Source of the DNA: Zychaea mexicana
Taxonomy: Eukaryota > Mucoromycota > Mucoromycetes > Mucorales > Lichtheimiaceae
Assembly: GCF_025766255.1 (NCBI RefSeq)
Contig: NW_026516877.1
Coordinates: 1-43,388, forward strand
DNA length: 43,388 nucleotides
Direction of reading: 5' to 3'
Shown: positions 20,111 to 31,654 of the stretch, in pieces
Position numbering within the stretch: the stretch's first letter is position 1
Layout: each line of letters begins with the position of its first letter
Position numbers and translations under genes: made by a program
Notes under the pieces: generated by a model
Seen by the model: only the letters and a program-made list of their open reading frames with translations
The model's database searches: none
What the model was told of the DNA's origin: nothing

Positions 20111-20620
20111 CTACCTTTGCCACGCCAGCACCAAGTTTGAAAGTTGTATCACACCAAGTTGAGCGCAAAACCTGCTAGTGTAACGATGGGTATAATACAA
20201 ACATTGCGTAAGAAACGTGCATACTTGGCTTATAGGAGAAAAAACAGATGGTATAATACACTTCCTTCCCCTGGTCGCATACTGTCTACGCCTGTTTGTC
20301 TTACAGTTGGGTTACATGTAATAGAGATGACATAGATAAGATGAGATTAGACGGATTGAAGTACATAGCAACAATCCTACAATGTGTACGATTGTAGTCT
20401 TCCCCACACAATTTTTTTTCTCTCTTGAGCCCCTTGAAACGGAAAACTGCCCAAGAGTTGGTTCGGAGAAATTTGCCAAATCGGTACGCAGATAGGCAAT
20501 CGGAAAAGAAGAGAGTGGGGTGACCCTTATTGCTCGCGTGGACGACTTTTTTTCTAGTGTGCCGAAAAGGCACAGAAAAAAAAAAATATGCTATATTGTA
20601 ATTTTCGTTTCCGCTCCGAT
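20111..20620 (+). repeat. Diverged direct duplication, copy D2
   Basis: Second copy of the segment at 16866-17345, about 3.2 kb downstream in the same orientation. In this copy the first part is open for 63 codons from 20144 (KPASVTMGIIQTLRKKRAYL, then AYRRKNRWYN), while D1 has stops at matching places. The repeat may therefore contain a once-coding, basic segment. The copies differ by many substitutions and small indels, so the duplication is old. Confidence 0.65.
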
Positions 20621-21800
20621 GACCAAGTAGGTGGCATATACCGTATTGGCCAGCGGATGGCGATTATTTGTGTCCAAATGACAAAATAGACACAGTACAA
20701 GAATCACAAGGAGCTTTATCATCCCGACCAAAATGTTCGCACTACATACTATTAGTATCACTGAGGAAAGCTGACAATCATCCATCCTTCAATACACAGC
20801 TGAACATAACCTTGGGACTAACCCATTTCCCTTGGCAATGCAAACCAATCATAACGCGAAAGTATGATGGTCATTCCAAAGAAAACGTCATAACCTAGTG
20901 GTAGCCCCCAATGCTCTTACACTATGAATATGTCTTATGTACCCGATACCACATGGTGCTAATGTATGGCTGACAGGAAATGGAGAGAAAGAAAAAAAAA
21001 CGTCACAACATGATGTTATATATAGCATATATGCAGAATGCAAAGTTCCAGTGCAGAATATAAAACATATATTTTGGGGAGAGAGAGAGAGAGAGAGAGA
21101 AAGTGTGTGTGCAAGGTGTAGTATGCAACAGATGCACAGAGTGCATTATTCTGTCTGTTGGTAGCAACAACGACAACAACATCCCTGCTGCAATAACAGT
21201 TTGAATATACCGCTATACATAGCGAGATGGGACAGCTACGCTATTTGGTAGCATACCCACGGAAGCTCTTTTCGACGTGTATATAGACAATATGCTTATC
21301 GATCAGATAAGGGTATTTTGTGAAACTGGCAGCATTGCCATGGAGCAACAAACAAGAAACGTTGGCTTTATAAGGCTCTTAGTCTAAGCACGTATGCAGC
21401 GGCATTAACAGGCCACAAAATAGATTACAGATCAAAACATATAGTAGGCTCTTGAGATCAGAGCCAACAGAACATACATTTGCTCGCTCAACATTCTCAA
21501 CTAAGAAGATGCAATCATCCGTAGCAACTATGTATAGAACAGCCCTTCTGTTCTCTTCCTAGAAGGCAGAGAATAAACGAAAGTAAGCTTCCACAGATTG
21601 TGAGTATAGAGGCTTTTTGAGTGGGCGAAGAAGATTATCACAATGGAAAGGGCAATGATTATCTCCCAGCAAAGTCGCAGCAGGCAGGAACGGCAGGTAT
21701 AAGGCAAAGCGCTTTAGGTAATTGAATGCCCCCGACGGACCTTCCAAAATGGGAAAAGGGAAGGGCTAAACTTCAAGGTGATTTCATGCCGTCGTCGTCG
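20621..21800. other. Gene-free stretch with GA microsatellite
   Basis: A (GA)n tract lies at about 21079-21100. A 76-codon open piece at 20668-20898 (SRPKCSHYILLVSLRKADNH) follows repeat copy D2 and may be its continuation. Nothing else is recognised. Confidence 0.4.
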
Positions 21801-21814
21801 CGATAATTTTTTTT

Positions 21815-21822
21815 TATAAATA
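21815..21822 (+). promoter_or_regulatory. Probable TATA box
   Basis: TATAAATA after a T-run, about 130 bp before the start codon at 21953. The intervening sequence is C/T-rich, as in many fungal leaders. Assignment as promoter is inferred from position. Confidence 0.5.
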
Positions 21823-21952
21823 CCGATCTCTGGAGCACTCTGCGCTTCCTTTTCTTTTCGCTACTACTTACATCCTTTCCATTTCTCAGCACAGTCCTCT
21901 CACACACACAGCTACAGCTAATAGCTCCACTCGCACTACTACAAGTCTAAAC

Positions 21953-22353
21953 ATGCAAGCATACGGATCAGCAGCAATTCGAGCATCCACTCGCACCTTC
22001 CACAACCAGCAATACAAATTAGCAGCACAGGCAGCAGCGATGCCACGCAGCTTCTATTCCACCACACAGCCTCCCAAGCAAACAGCCGGCGACAGCAACA
22101 ATGAGACGCTGCAGTACTTGGACCGTCTCAAGGACTCTGAAATCGAGTTCCAGAGCAAGGGAGAGCATGTCAGCGGCGACTTCTGGAAGACTGAGCCGGG
22201 CAAGTACAACAGAGCAGAGAAGGATGTAAGCATTCAAAAATCTTTTTTTTTTTTTTGGTACATTTGCGTTTTGCCCAAATTTGCCCTCCGTGAGAAAAAA
22301 ATAAAGGTGGCTAAATCTTCCCTTTCTTCTAGATCGACCAGAAGGGCAGATAA
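21953..22353 (+). CDS. Small probable mitochondrial protein, 97 residues
   Basis: Two exons: 21953-22225 and 22333-22353, with a 107-nt GTAAGC...TTCTAG intron in phase 0. The last exon adds only IDQKGR before TAA. The first 40 residues are rich in Arg, Ala, Ser and Gln without acidic residues (AIRASTRTFHNQQYKLAAQ) and end in RSFYSTTQ, which looks like a mitochondrial presequence with its cleavage region. The mature part is hydrophilic (LQYLDRLKDSEIEFQSKGEH, then VSGDFWKTEPGKYNRAEKD). The TATA box at 21815 and a C/T-rich leader support expression. I do not recognise a named family. Its role is unknown beyond likely mitochondrial import. Without splicing the frame would run to 22555, but the late part is low-complexity and reads through good splice sites. 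Confidence 0.72.
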
Positions 22354-22971
22354 GCAGAACGAACCAACGGCTTATGCTTGGATACTGGGGAAGGATGACG
22401 ATGGGAGCAGTAAGCAGAGCTACTTCTACTATGGTCTCTCTCTTTCTCTCGCTCTTTGTTTGTTTGTTTGTTTGTTACTTATCCATCTATGCGCTCTATA
22501 CAACACCGTGTATATAAACCCTCGTCCTGTCTCTCTTCTACTTGCTGCTAACTAAAAAACCTACTACATCCTATACTTCGTACCATATTACATTTCTATC
22601 CCATCATCACATTACCATACATAACCCCCCCCCTTTGTGCCATTGTATATTCTCTCTATCTTCCTTTCGAAATAATAAAAAGCCACACACACGCTTACTC
22701 TACACCACAAGATATATCCTGGTTTGGCAACTGCCCTGTGGCATGTTGTGGGGAAGCAACTTGCCTTATTGGATCTTCGGCTTTGGCTGCGGATCAATTG
22801 TCATATGATGTTTTCTTCTCCACACAAGTGCATCTGACAGAGCGTGATAAAGCACATGGGTTTCGGAAGCCTTGTCTCCACTTTCCCTTGCCTTTTACAG
22901 TGCTCCGTTGTTTGGGCCCGTCCCACTGATTTTCATATGAGTAATTAATAGCACGTCCCGCCCGGCATGCG

Positions 22972-22998
22972 CTGCTGCTGCTGCTGCTGCTGCTGCTG
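22972..22998 (+). repeat. CTG trinucleotide microsatellite, nine copies
   Basis: Nine uninterrupted CTG units in non-coding sequence. It is likely length-variable between strains. Confidence 0.95.
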
Positions 22999-24864
22999 CA
23001 TGCTCCACAACTTCTTCTCACAAAGACCGTTGATTGTATCCCAAAGAAGGGGCCGAAACACCGGAAAAAAGTGCTAAAATCGCGGGACTCCGGTAGTACG
23101 AGTGCTAGGCTGGAAACGACGGTAAAAAGAAGAGTCAGTTATCGTACATACCCTTTTTGCCTTCCTTCTCCCGCCATTGCTGATCACAGGCCGGCCGGCC
23201 ATGTATCCATCCATCCACAAGGGACAGCTGCATTCAAGCACGACGGAGGAGGAGAAAAACAACGGAAGTTTTGTTTGCAAAGCACATGAAACATTGACAA
23301 TCACAATTTTGCCTTGATGTTCACATTCCGCTGACAAAGCACACTCGTTTTCGCGTGCGCACATAATATGAGAGAGTAATCAATTAACATGAACAGCACG
23401 TCTGGGGCATCTGCTCATCTTTCCCTTCATTGCGCACATGCACACAAACAAACAAAGATCCTCCTTTTGTTAAAATAGGTCCTTTACTAGTAGTATCTGC
23501 ACAACCGTGTATAAAATCAACGATCATCAAACTGCCTCTTGCCCGTTCCACGTTTGATTGGTTCATGATTACATAAGTTTTGAAATCCAGCCGCATTTTT
23601 TGCCACGACCCAGAAAAAACAAAAAAATGCTACATCTCCAAACGTGCGCGCACCACCAACCCTTCGGCTTTGTTCTGTATTACCGATAAGGTTGGCGTAG
23701 TACAGACGTCTCGAAAAAAAAAAAATCGGAGACATGCTTTTACGCTTTATGAGTGGTCCCTGCCTCGCTTCGCTCCGTGTCAATCAACGTGCACGCGTCG
23801 CAAGAAGCCCCCAAACCTCCTACGGAGCGAGGCTGCATCAGAATTTTCAGTATTAAACGCTTGTACGCATCATTTTCGACAACAAAAGGGATACCACCCT
23901 ATAGAATACAGACCAATAGAAAAACCTATTGAAACCTTGTAGTCCGATCCAAGTCCAACGAAAGACGTAAAACATAGCTTGCAGCAGGTCATGATCACCT
24001 ACGGTGATGATCGTAATACGCAAGCTTATTTTACAGCAAAATTGTATCCTAAAACGTGGTTATATTATTAAGCGTGGCTATAATCGTCAATATGTCCAGT
24101 ATATGCATAGAGTGTTTGAAGTGAAGTATGTAGTATAGCTTAGGGTGATTCATAATCTTGGTGAGAAAATTGCATTACTACATTCTTTAACAATAAAATA
24201 GCTTCTTTCTAACCTCACACTCAATAACCTTCTGATAACCAAACTCGTACAAAATGTGTTTATGACCCGGTATTGGTTTATAAGCCGTAATAACCAATCT
24301 TTCAATGGCAGCTCATTCAAAGTTTCTTGTCTTTCGTACCGCACAATTATAGCTTGAACACATCAAGCTACTTAACGATAAATAAGACCTATAGTACGTC
24401 CATATTTCATTTTGTCCATGCAGTCTGGATATATAAGTGCTTTCGCAAGTCTAATGAGAATAGCGCCATCATCGTGAGTGAGTTATGGCTTACTCTCAAA
24501 TTTCAAGTCACTCGCACTCCAAATATACTGCACACATGTCATACGCTTAAAACCATACATCCTGTGCTTTGATACACTCCTTTTTTTCAAGTCTAGATTT
24601 GTTTGCTTTCTGTAAGTCTGACGTTTATCTTTTGTAAAACAGTTTGGCTTGATGGAATAAAAATCGAGTGGTAAGTCACTTTGTCTTGTAAAACCCCCTG
24701 ACAGACCGACAGAACCACGTGGATTAACCACTAATCCGACTGATAGTCGACCATCTGAGTGTTCAACAGCATCGTATTCTATGGGCATTTAATAGCACTC
24801 TACTACTAGAAAAACGGTTTGGACTTTGGAGAAAAGCGATACATGTAGTAGTATACCGATGTAG

Positions 24865-25345
24865 GGTTATTGAAAAAGAGCCTCTGACAAATCGTTCTCA
24901 TTGCTACTGTACCAGCCTTCCACTTACGCCCCGCCACCTGTGTGTATACGGTGCGACGTTACCCTGTTCTATTTTCTCACGACACGACATCGTACAAATT
25001 ATCAAATGAGCCAAGGCTAACTGTACTCATGACGATGATTCAGGCCATCATTCTGGTCTACAATAGCATTGACAGGTTTCTACACCCCAGGATTGGTAAT
25101 GTATCTACTCAAATGTTGTAACTCTATAAACTTTCACTGTGTATAATGCCAATTCACTAAAATACAGCTGTCGTATCGCTGAAGATGGTGTTGTGGAGAG
25201 GCTTACGATGCTACTCGTTGGAAAATAGGTACTGAACGTGGCAACACTATTTTCTGACTTTGTATAATAGCGCCATATATGATCCATTTGTCTCTAATTT
25301 TCTTTGAGTGTAAACGATAAAGAGCAATGGGTTCAACTCTGTAAT
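24865..25345 (-). repeat. Inverted copy I1 of an unknown coding relic
   Basis: Read on the minus strand this aligns with 37425-37985 on plus. Matching blocks include TCATATATGGCGC, AAAATAGTGTTGCC, CGAGTAGCATYGTRAGCCTC, ACAGCTGTATTTTA, CAGGGTAACGTCGCACC and GTAGCAATGAGAAC. In this copy 25287-25105 is open for 60 codons (KSENSVATFSTYFPTSSIVS, then RQLYFSELALYTVKVYRVTT), and the other copy encodes similar residues with stops (KNSVAAFNSY). The repeat is therefore the remains of a protein-coding family in at least two copies. The family is not recognised. Confidence 0.7.
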
Positions 25346-26189
25346 TTTTTGTGCTGATTATGCATTCGTAATGCAGCAGTAGCAGTTTCAGATAGCAGAA
25401 CTATGTACTACATATGATACGCTAATCATTACGTGCTTTTGTTCTTTGTGGCGTTACTTGTTTACTAATTTAAAAGATGTTATCTTCGTTCGCGATAAAC
25501 AGGATTACAAATAAAGCTATTGAGATGGCGTAAGCTTTTGTTCAACATAACGAGTACATGGTTGCTTGTTATTTCTCACGTTGCGTCAGTGATCTCTCTA
25601 TCGTCTATTCTTTTAAATTCCTTCTTACCGTCCCTTTGACTTCGTTTCACAGTCATTAATAATGATCTCTACGATATGTCGTTTTCGCAGCGGGACATTG
25701 TAGTATGAGATGCCTGATATATATATGGAGCCACTACTGATGTCAGTCACCAATTAAACGGTGCATATTGTTGCCGGGAGGCATAATTGTTATGGTCACT
25801 GTCCACAAAAGCGTTTCCGAAAAAAGAAACAACAAGTTAATGAAAGACGTGTGTATGACGATGGCGATCTTAGTGCGGAGGATGCAGGGACGGATGGTGC
25901 ACTTTATTAAGCAAACTACACATACTACCGTTCTATAGGAATATGAGCTAAACTATACCTAGGCTATTTGCTTCATCAAGCACTACCTAGAGACTACACG
26001 ATTGACAAGTACAGTAACAAAACAAATATTCTCCATGACAAGCCAAGTAGCTGACTTGTGCCTAAAAATTCCCTTTACCTTAGCAACAGGCTAAACACTA
26101 CTCTTTGTTCCTTCCGCATGTCGAACAAATAGAGTTTGCTCCAATCCCCAACGGCTCCGTCACTGTTTCTGTTTAAAAAAAATATCAAT

Positions 26190-26693
26190 ATGTCTTCTAC
26201 ACTATCCTATAAACCGGCCACGCTGGCCCATCTCGACGTTATTGCCGACCTCGAAGCGAAATCCTACCATCCCGATGAAGCAGCATCGCGCGAACAATTG
26301 GCGAATCGCATCAAATACGCGACCGAATCTGACCCGAACTTATTTCTTGTCGCATGGCAAGGTGAAACGATTGCCGGGTTTGTGTGCACGACACTAGGTG
26401 CTGCGCCATTAGTGACTGACGAATCCATGAAGGCGCATGACCCAAACGGCAAGACAGTCTGTCTCCACAGCGTTTGTGTCAACCCTCAGGTGCGACGTCA
26501 AAAGGTGGCAACGCGACTTATGGCGCATTGGATCCAGGTGCTTAAGGATTCCTCCAAGTACAATCGCATTGCCTTACTTAGCCGTCCCAACTTGATCGGC
26601 TTGTACGAGTCGGTCGGTTTCAAAAACAGTGGTAAAAGTCAAGTCGTACACGGACCCGATCCATGGTATGACTGTATTCTAGAGCTTCAGTAG
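26190..26693 (+). CDS. GNAT N-acetyltransferase, AANAT-like
   Basis: Probably transfers an acetyl group from acetyl-CoA to an arylalkylamine or polyamine in the cytosol, as in the fungal AANAT/polyamine acetyltransferase group. Single exon of 167 residues. I start at 26190 (MSSTLSYKPATLAHLDVIAD), not at the in-frame ATG 26136, because the upstream 18 residues are Leu/Phe/Lys-rich and outside the fold. GNAT motifs: an N-terminal helix with DLEAKSYHPDEAASREQL, strand LFLVAWQGETIAGFVCTT, the acetyl-CoA core CLHSVCVNPQVRRQKVATRL (R/Q-x-x-x-x-A loop), and the C-terminal LYESVGFKNSGKSQVVHGPD with WYD, diagnostic of the AANAT type (GF, G-S, V-HG, PWYD). Stop TAG at 26691-26693. The exact substrate cannot be read from sequence. 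Confidence 0.92.
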   Translation: MSSTLSYKPATLAHLDVIADLEAKSYHPDEAASREQLANRIKYATESDPNLFLVAWQGETIAGFVCTTLGAAPLVTDESMKAHDPNGKTVCLHSVCVNPQVRRQKVATRLMAHWIQVLKDSSKYNRIALLSRPNLIGLYESVGFKNSGKSQVVHGPDPWYDCILELQ

Positions 26694-28588
26694 AATATGT
26701 AATAAAAGTATGTTGTAGCGTATTGCGTTATCAGGTGTTCTTGACAGCAGTTATCTTCATGTCTTTTCGTTTTCCTTTCGTTATGTATCTTAACGAATTT
26801 TAGATAAATAGAAGGAATGAACACTTTTTTTTAATTAGGAAAAGAATGGTCTATGTATGCGACCACTTAATGCACAAAGAAAATCCCCGTTTCCCTTTGT
26901 CCACTTTCAATACCAAAAACTCAATTCAGGACAAGCGATCGACCTGAATTTCAACAACCCAACCAACCAAAACGTAGACGTATCTACGGACAGAATCCGA
27001 AAGCGCTGCTACTCCTGCGACCCAAGAACAGACCCCAGTTCTAAACAATAAATCAGATCAGCTTGCTGAAATTGGTTCTGATATAAATGTTCTCTCATAG
27101 TGTAGAGTCAACAATAAACAGGGAGGATGAAAGAAGAGGTCATTGTTATTGATTTCAAGAAACACCAGCGGCACCGAAAGCTCTTTTTCGGATCTTCTTT
27201 GGGTTCCCAGTCTGGCTCGAGCACAGACTGAAGCGACAGTGTTAGTGATGACGAGGATGATACATGAGAAATCTTTGTAGACCGAATAATGTTATTAACG
27301 CCTGACGACCCGGATGGAAAACAGCAGGGACCAGCAACTGTACCTATCGTGACACCAGCAGCACTAACATCAGAACCTTCTTTCGTGTCTAATGCTGCCG
27401 GATCGTCCAGTAGTACTACTATCGCTACAACAACCACTACGGATATACCTCATGATCTTGTCGATCATAGCAATCGTCGCTCCACCTCAAGCAGCTTTTT
27501 CTTTACGCGCGACAATACAGTCTAAAGACATATTCAGTGGATCAATCAGCGTAATGACGAAGCGAATCTATCTACAGTCAGTTCGTACGGCTCTCTCAAC
27601 GACAACAATAACAACAGCCAGCAACATCAGCACAAGAAAATAGAGTTTCATAATCGTCTCCGTAAGCTACTTTTCCTATGATTTGGCGGTCAAAAGCAAT
27701 GGTTTAAATTTAAAGAGACGCCCATCACTTGAAACCCGTGGCGAGCTTGAAACGAAGGAGGATAGTCAAGGAATTATCGGGAGGATGAAAATATTCGCTA
27801 CGATTTATATACCTTTTGGAGAGCGTACCACTTTGTTGCGACGGCAACAGGATGCTTGGTAAAGTGGATTGGTTGTTGGTGGTCCGCACACAATTACACA
27901 ATGGTGGATATAGACGATACTAGATGATTGGACCGTGTATTGTACTTGCTAGGAGATGCAAAGCTCAAACAAACAAGCATACTTGACAGCCGTAATCCAC
28001 TACACCAAAGACATCAGTCAAGACCAGCATTTGGGCCTTCTTGAAGCTCCAAACACACGCACAAAATACTTACTGCAGTCCTACGTCTCTTGTCATGGCA
28101 AAATCCTCGAAATTCAAAATCACGTGGCAACCAACTAGCTAGTGGATGCGAAATGCTTGCACATGCGCAATATTATGACGAGCTAGACACACTCTAGAGA
28201 AAGCGCAATTATATGGACATTACTTCTACGTTTGTACACGTCCAGTACATGATGCATTAGCTTTTACTTTACAGTTTAATGACTTAGAACTCGGACAATA
28301 ACAACTTCTCTGTTTGTGTATCTCACAGAAAATACTTCGCAGAAACAAGGATACTTCACTGTCATTATTCGAGAACTCATCCTCCAAAAAATTAGTTTTT
28401 GATTTATACCATGCATATCCCTTTGAATAAGCCAGCAACGATGACGCTCCTCAATAATTCTTCATGCTTTACGTTTTAAAGAGAGAAAATGTATATATAA
28501 AAAACAGAAATTAAATCTTTGTAATTTACAGTAACTGCAATGAAAACACACAGAAAAGAAAAGACAGAAATATATATTGTAAATGTGA
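26694..28588. other. Gene-free region with a decayed coding relic
   Basis: Between about 26860 and 28140 the plus strand carries broken coding-like pieces: KLNSGQAIDLNFNNPTNQNV, then FKKHQRHRKLFFGSSLGSQS (27155-27230) leading through two stops into LLTPDDPDGKQQGPATVPIV (27290), an acidic SDSVSDDEDDT piece, and SYGSLNDNNNNSQQHQHKKI (27575). Acidic and Asn/Gln-rich tracts suggest a former nuclear protein. Several stops and frameshifts break it. No family is recognised. 28140-28588 shows nothing. Confidence 0.4.
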
Positions 28589-31305
28589 TTATTTGGTCTT
28601 TTTGCTTTCTTCCTTTTCTTTTTCTTCTCCACCTTCCTTCTTCTCGGCCGCATCAGCAGAAGCAGAAGCATCGCCAACCTGTCCAAACTCATTGGCACGG
28701 GTTGGATCCACCTTGTACTTGTATCTTTGATAAAGGTACACAAAGAACACAACGTCGTCTCGAAGACATGCAAGACGATGCAATGTAGGCATTTTGATAA
28801 CGAAAGCAAACAAATCATCTATCAACATACATAGTGTTAGCTACTTAATACACAGTTCTTGATAAGTTTATCGCTTTTTAGCTTCTACCAGACAGACTTA
28901 CCAATAAATGTATTCAGCGATTTGTACATGAGGGTTCTCCAAGGCATATGAGCAACCTGTAGAAAGCCAAAACAGAGAATTGATCAGGCACCAAGTAACA
29001 TAAGCAGTCATCCTACAAATATTACTTACACTCTTGAGACGATAGTTGATATAGAGCTGTGGCATCATGGTAATGAAACCAAACATGTACACGAACTCGA
29101 CCAGCGTCTTGAGAACGTATGAGTACCAGCTCTTGTGCTCATCATACAACAGCGAGTAAACAGCATAGCCACCAAGCAATGGATACGCGATCCATCTAAG
29201 ATATTTGAATGCAATTGCATCATACTCGGCGGTTTCATCCTCAGTGTCGGTTGTCTCTGTATCTTGGGAGCCGATCGAAGGCAGCAACGACCCAGGTTTC
29301 CAGACAAGCTCGTACTTGAGCGCCTTGAACACCTTCCATACCTCAATGACAAGACCAATACCCTGACTGAACAAAATCATCCAGGAGGTTTCTTGGTTGT
29401 TGTCCATGAGATACAAGAAAATAACGACCTGGAAAAAGATGTTGGTGATCAAGCTGCGAACGGATACACCAGTGCTGTTGTTCTTCTTTTTCCAGAATGC
29501 AATATCTAAATCGCATAATTTCATTAAAATCGAATGTCTCTCATACAACCTTATAGTCTGTTCCGCTAGTCTTACCATTCTTGAAAGCTAGGAATTCAAA
29601 TGCACTATGCAAAAGACTGACAGCAGCAGTGGTGGCGAGTAAATAAGGATTGGTTTCCATCAATGTACGCTTGAGTTCATCCATTTCTGAAGAAGACATG
29701 CCACCCATAGGGCTGTTGGCCTGCTGTTTCATCGATTCGTCAAACATGGCATACATGTTGAACTTCCACATAGTGAGTGGTTCAAGATGGATGGTCAAAG
29801 GTAGAACGCTAGTAGAAGCATGCAATTTCAAAAGTAAGTTCGAAACACTTCATTTTCCCAAATTGTACATGTAGCTGATGCACCTGTTATTCCCATACCT
29901 CACGGTTTCATTGATGGCATATGCATTGGAGCGAAGGTGCCAGAATTCGTTAGGGAAGACGATAGGGCGATAGAACCCAATTTTACCGGTGGCATCACGA
30001 TGAAGACCCGTATTAAATGGAATGTCTATCAGGTATAAAAGGGAAGAGTACCATTTAATGTGTCATGTTGGCTCCTTCTTATTGTTCTTGCCAACATTAA
30101 GTTCATACAAACTTACACTTCATCGTAGCAGGCTGCATGGCGTTTTTGGCAATAGGGCTCTTGGGATCGTTGATAATTGAAATGGTCATGTTTTCATGCC
30201 AGTAAGCAACCAGTGGAGCACGACGTGTAAAGGTATCGAGGATACTTGCTCCACCAGTCGAGCCATCTTCGGTTGTGGTCTATACACCAAGCAAGAACAA
30301 AGCTTAATCTCTCATATCCAGTATCAAATACCTTGGTAGAGCTGCTCAGCTTAACCCATTCATAGTCATGTTCTTACCTGCTCAATGAACTCTTCTTGTT
30401 CAACCTCCTCTTCCTCTTCCACTACATCATCATTGCCTAAATCCAATAACTTCTTTTGCTTGACTGTGGTCTTTTTGGGATAAAATTTGGTCAACTCTAT
30501 TAAGAAACAGGTTTTTTGCAATCAACAACCGCCAACAAATGTACACACACGTCTAGAGCACGTTTCCTTCTCCTCTTCCAAGACACACGAGCAACTTACG
30601 ATGACGATAATAGACGAGCGAATCAGGGGAAAAGCTGGGATTGTTTGGATCAATGGGTGCGCCTGCCTTGGTAACAAAGATATGGGCGTACAAACTACCA
30701 TTATGTTGCAAGTTGGACGTTGTAGGGATCTCGATATGATGTTCACGGCTTTCCATAGCATCACCCAGCATGATATCGGACTGGTGCCATGAGGGTTTGG
30801 CATTATAGTCGACAAAGTATTCGTTTTCATTCACATAGATATCGAGTTCGACAGGCACATTGTTGGACCAGAGTGGGACGGCAGAAGTAGGCAAACGGCT
30901 GACGGGAATCTGAGGCGGATAAGGGTTATGGTACACGCCTGTAGGAAGCACAGGGAAATATTCGACTTGAGTCGCGCTTTCACCGGCGCCAACGATCCCT
31001 TCTTGCTCTGAGGCTTCATAGACTCCTGTGGTTGCTGGTTGTTGCTCTTGAGGTGTAGTGACTTTAGTCTTTGAGCCTAACTCCAACGACACAGAATGCA
31101 CATGCCGTTGAAAACCGTTAGCGATGTTTAAAGTCCATTCAACCCTAGAGAGAGAGATCGCTTCTTAACGCATACCCATAAAGTACTGCATGGCTAGCCA
31201 CATCAAAAGGGTTCGAAAAAGTGTGCCACCATATTTGGATAGGAATCCTTCATTGCGCTGTTCCTGCGCAGCGCCGGGATTAGCAGGTGGTGCTGGATCC
31301 GGCAT
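28589..31305 (-). CDS. CLPTM1-family ER membrane protein
   Basis: Nine exons on minus: 31305-31176, 31076-30600, 30496-30378, 30279-30117, 30025-29899, 29808-29576, 29505-29030, 28956-28902, 28818-28589. All junctions are GT-AG, phases agree throughout, and the product has 669 residues. Order: N-terminal helix LFRTLLMWLAMQYFM; lumenal beta-rich region with LDIYVNENEYFVDYNAKP and NGSLYAHIFVTKAGAPIDP; transmembrane half with ETNPYLLATTAAVSLLHSAF, EFLAFKN, GGYAVYSLLYDEHKSWYSYV, FGFITMMPQLYINYRLKSVA, then IDDLFAFVIKMPTLHRLACL and YLYQRYKYKVDPTRANEFG. These are signatures of CLPTM1/CLPTM1L. Family members act in the ER; CLPTM1L is reported as a lipid scramblase of GPI-anchor synthesis and CLPTM1 retains receptors in the ER. 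The last residues KKTK form a KKXX ER-retrieval signal, fitting that location. Intron 1 has a GCTAAC branch site. It is separated by 349 bp from the upstream gene's stop. Confidence 0.93.
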
Positions 31306-31654
31306 GGTTTTTTAGTGTTTCAAAAGAAGTGGGGGAGACCGCGCGTATCAATGGAAGAGGTGTGGGCTGAATTTAACACGGGTGGTGTTTGAATTAAAGG
31401 ACTCGAGATAAAGTTCTTTCTTTCTTGTGTTACGTTCGTCGAATAGCAAGATGACAACACAACAACCAGTTACCAGCTAACATGTTGCTAGCTCAAAAGT
31501 AAGGATAAAAGATCGTGGAGAAAAAGGACACGCTTTATTTGAGATTTGAGCAAAGGAATTAAGTATAAAAGAGAAAGAAAAAAGTACATTTGATGCAAAA
31601 GTAAGATGATATAAAAGCGCCAATCAAGCAATGATTAAAACACCTCTTCCGATC

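Larger units (their letters stand above)
22354..26189. other. Long gene-free region
   Basis: Contains the 3' flank of the 21953 gene, a CTG tract (22972-22998), and many short open frames on both strands with no recognisable domain. A 101-codon minus-strand piece (24788-24483, LSVGLVVNPRGSVGLSGGFT) directly continues the repeat copy at 24865-25345 and may be part of the same decayed gene. No RNA gene is recognised. Confidence 0.4.

Noticed and set aside
22354..22555. Unspliced C-terminal extension of the mitochondrial protein gene
   Set aside because: It requires reading through strong splice sites and a T-run, and gives a low-complexity Leu/Ser tail.
31084..31163. Short first intron (31 nt) in the CLPTM1-like gene
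   Set aside because: The CTCTCTAG acceptor breaks the frame. The acceptor after GCTAAC...GTTAG at 31077-31078 keeps the frame and has a branch site.
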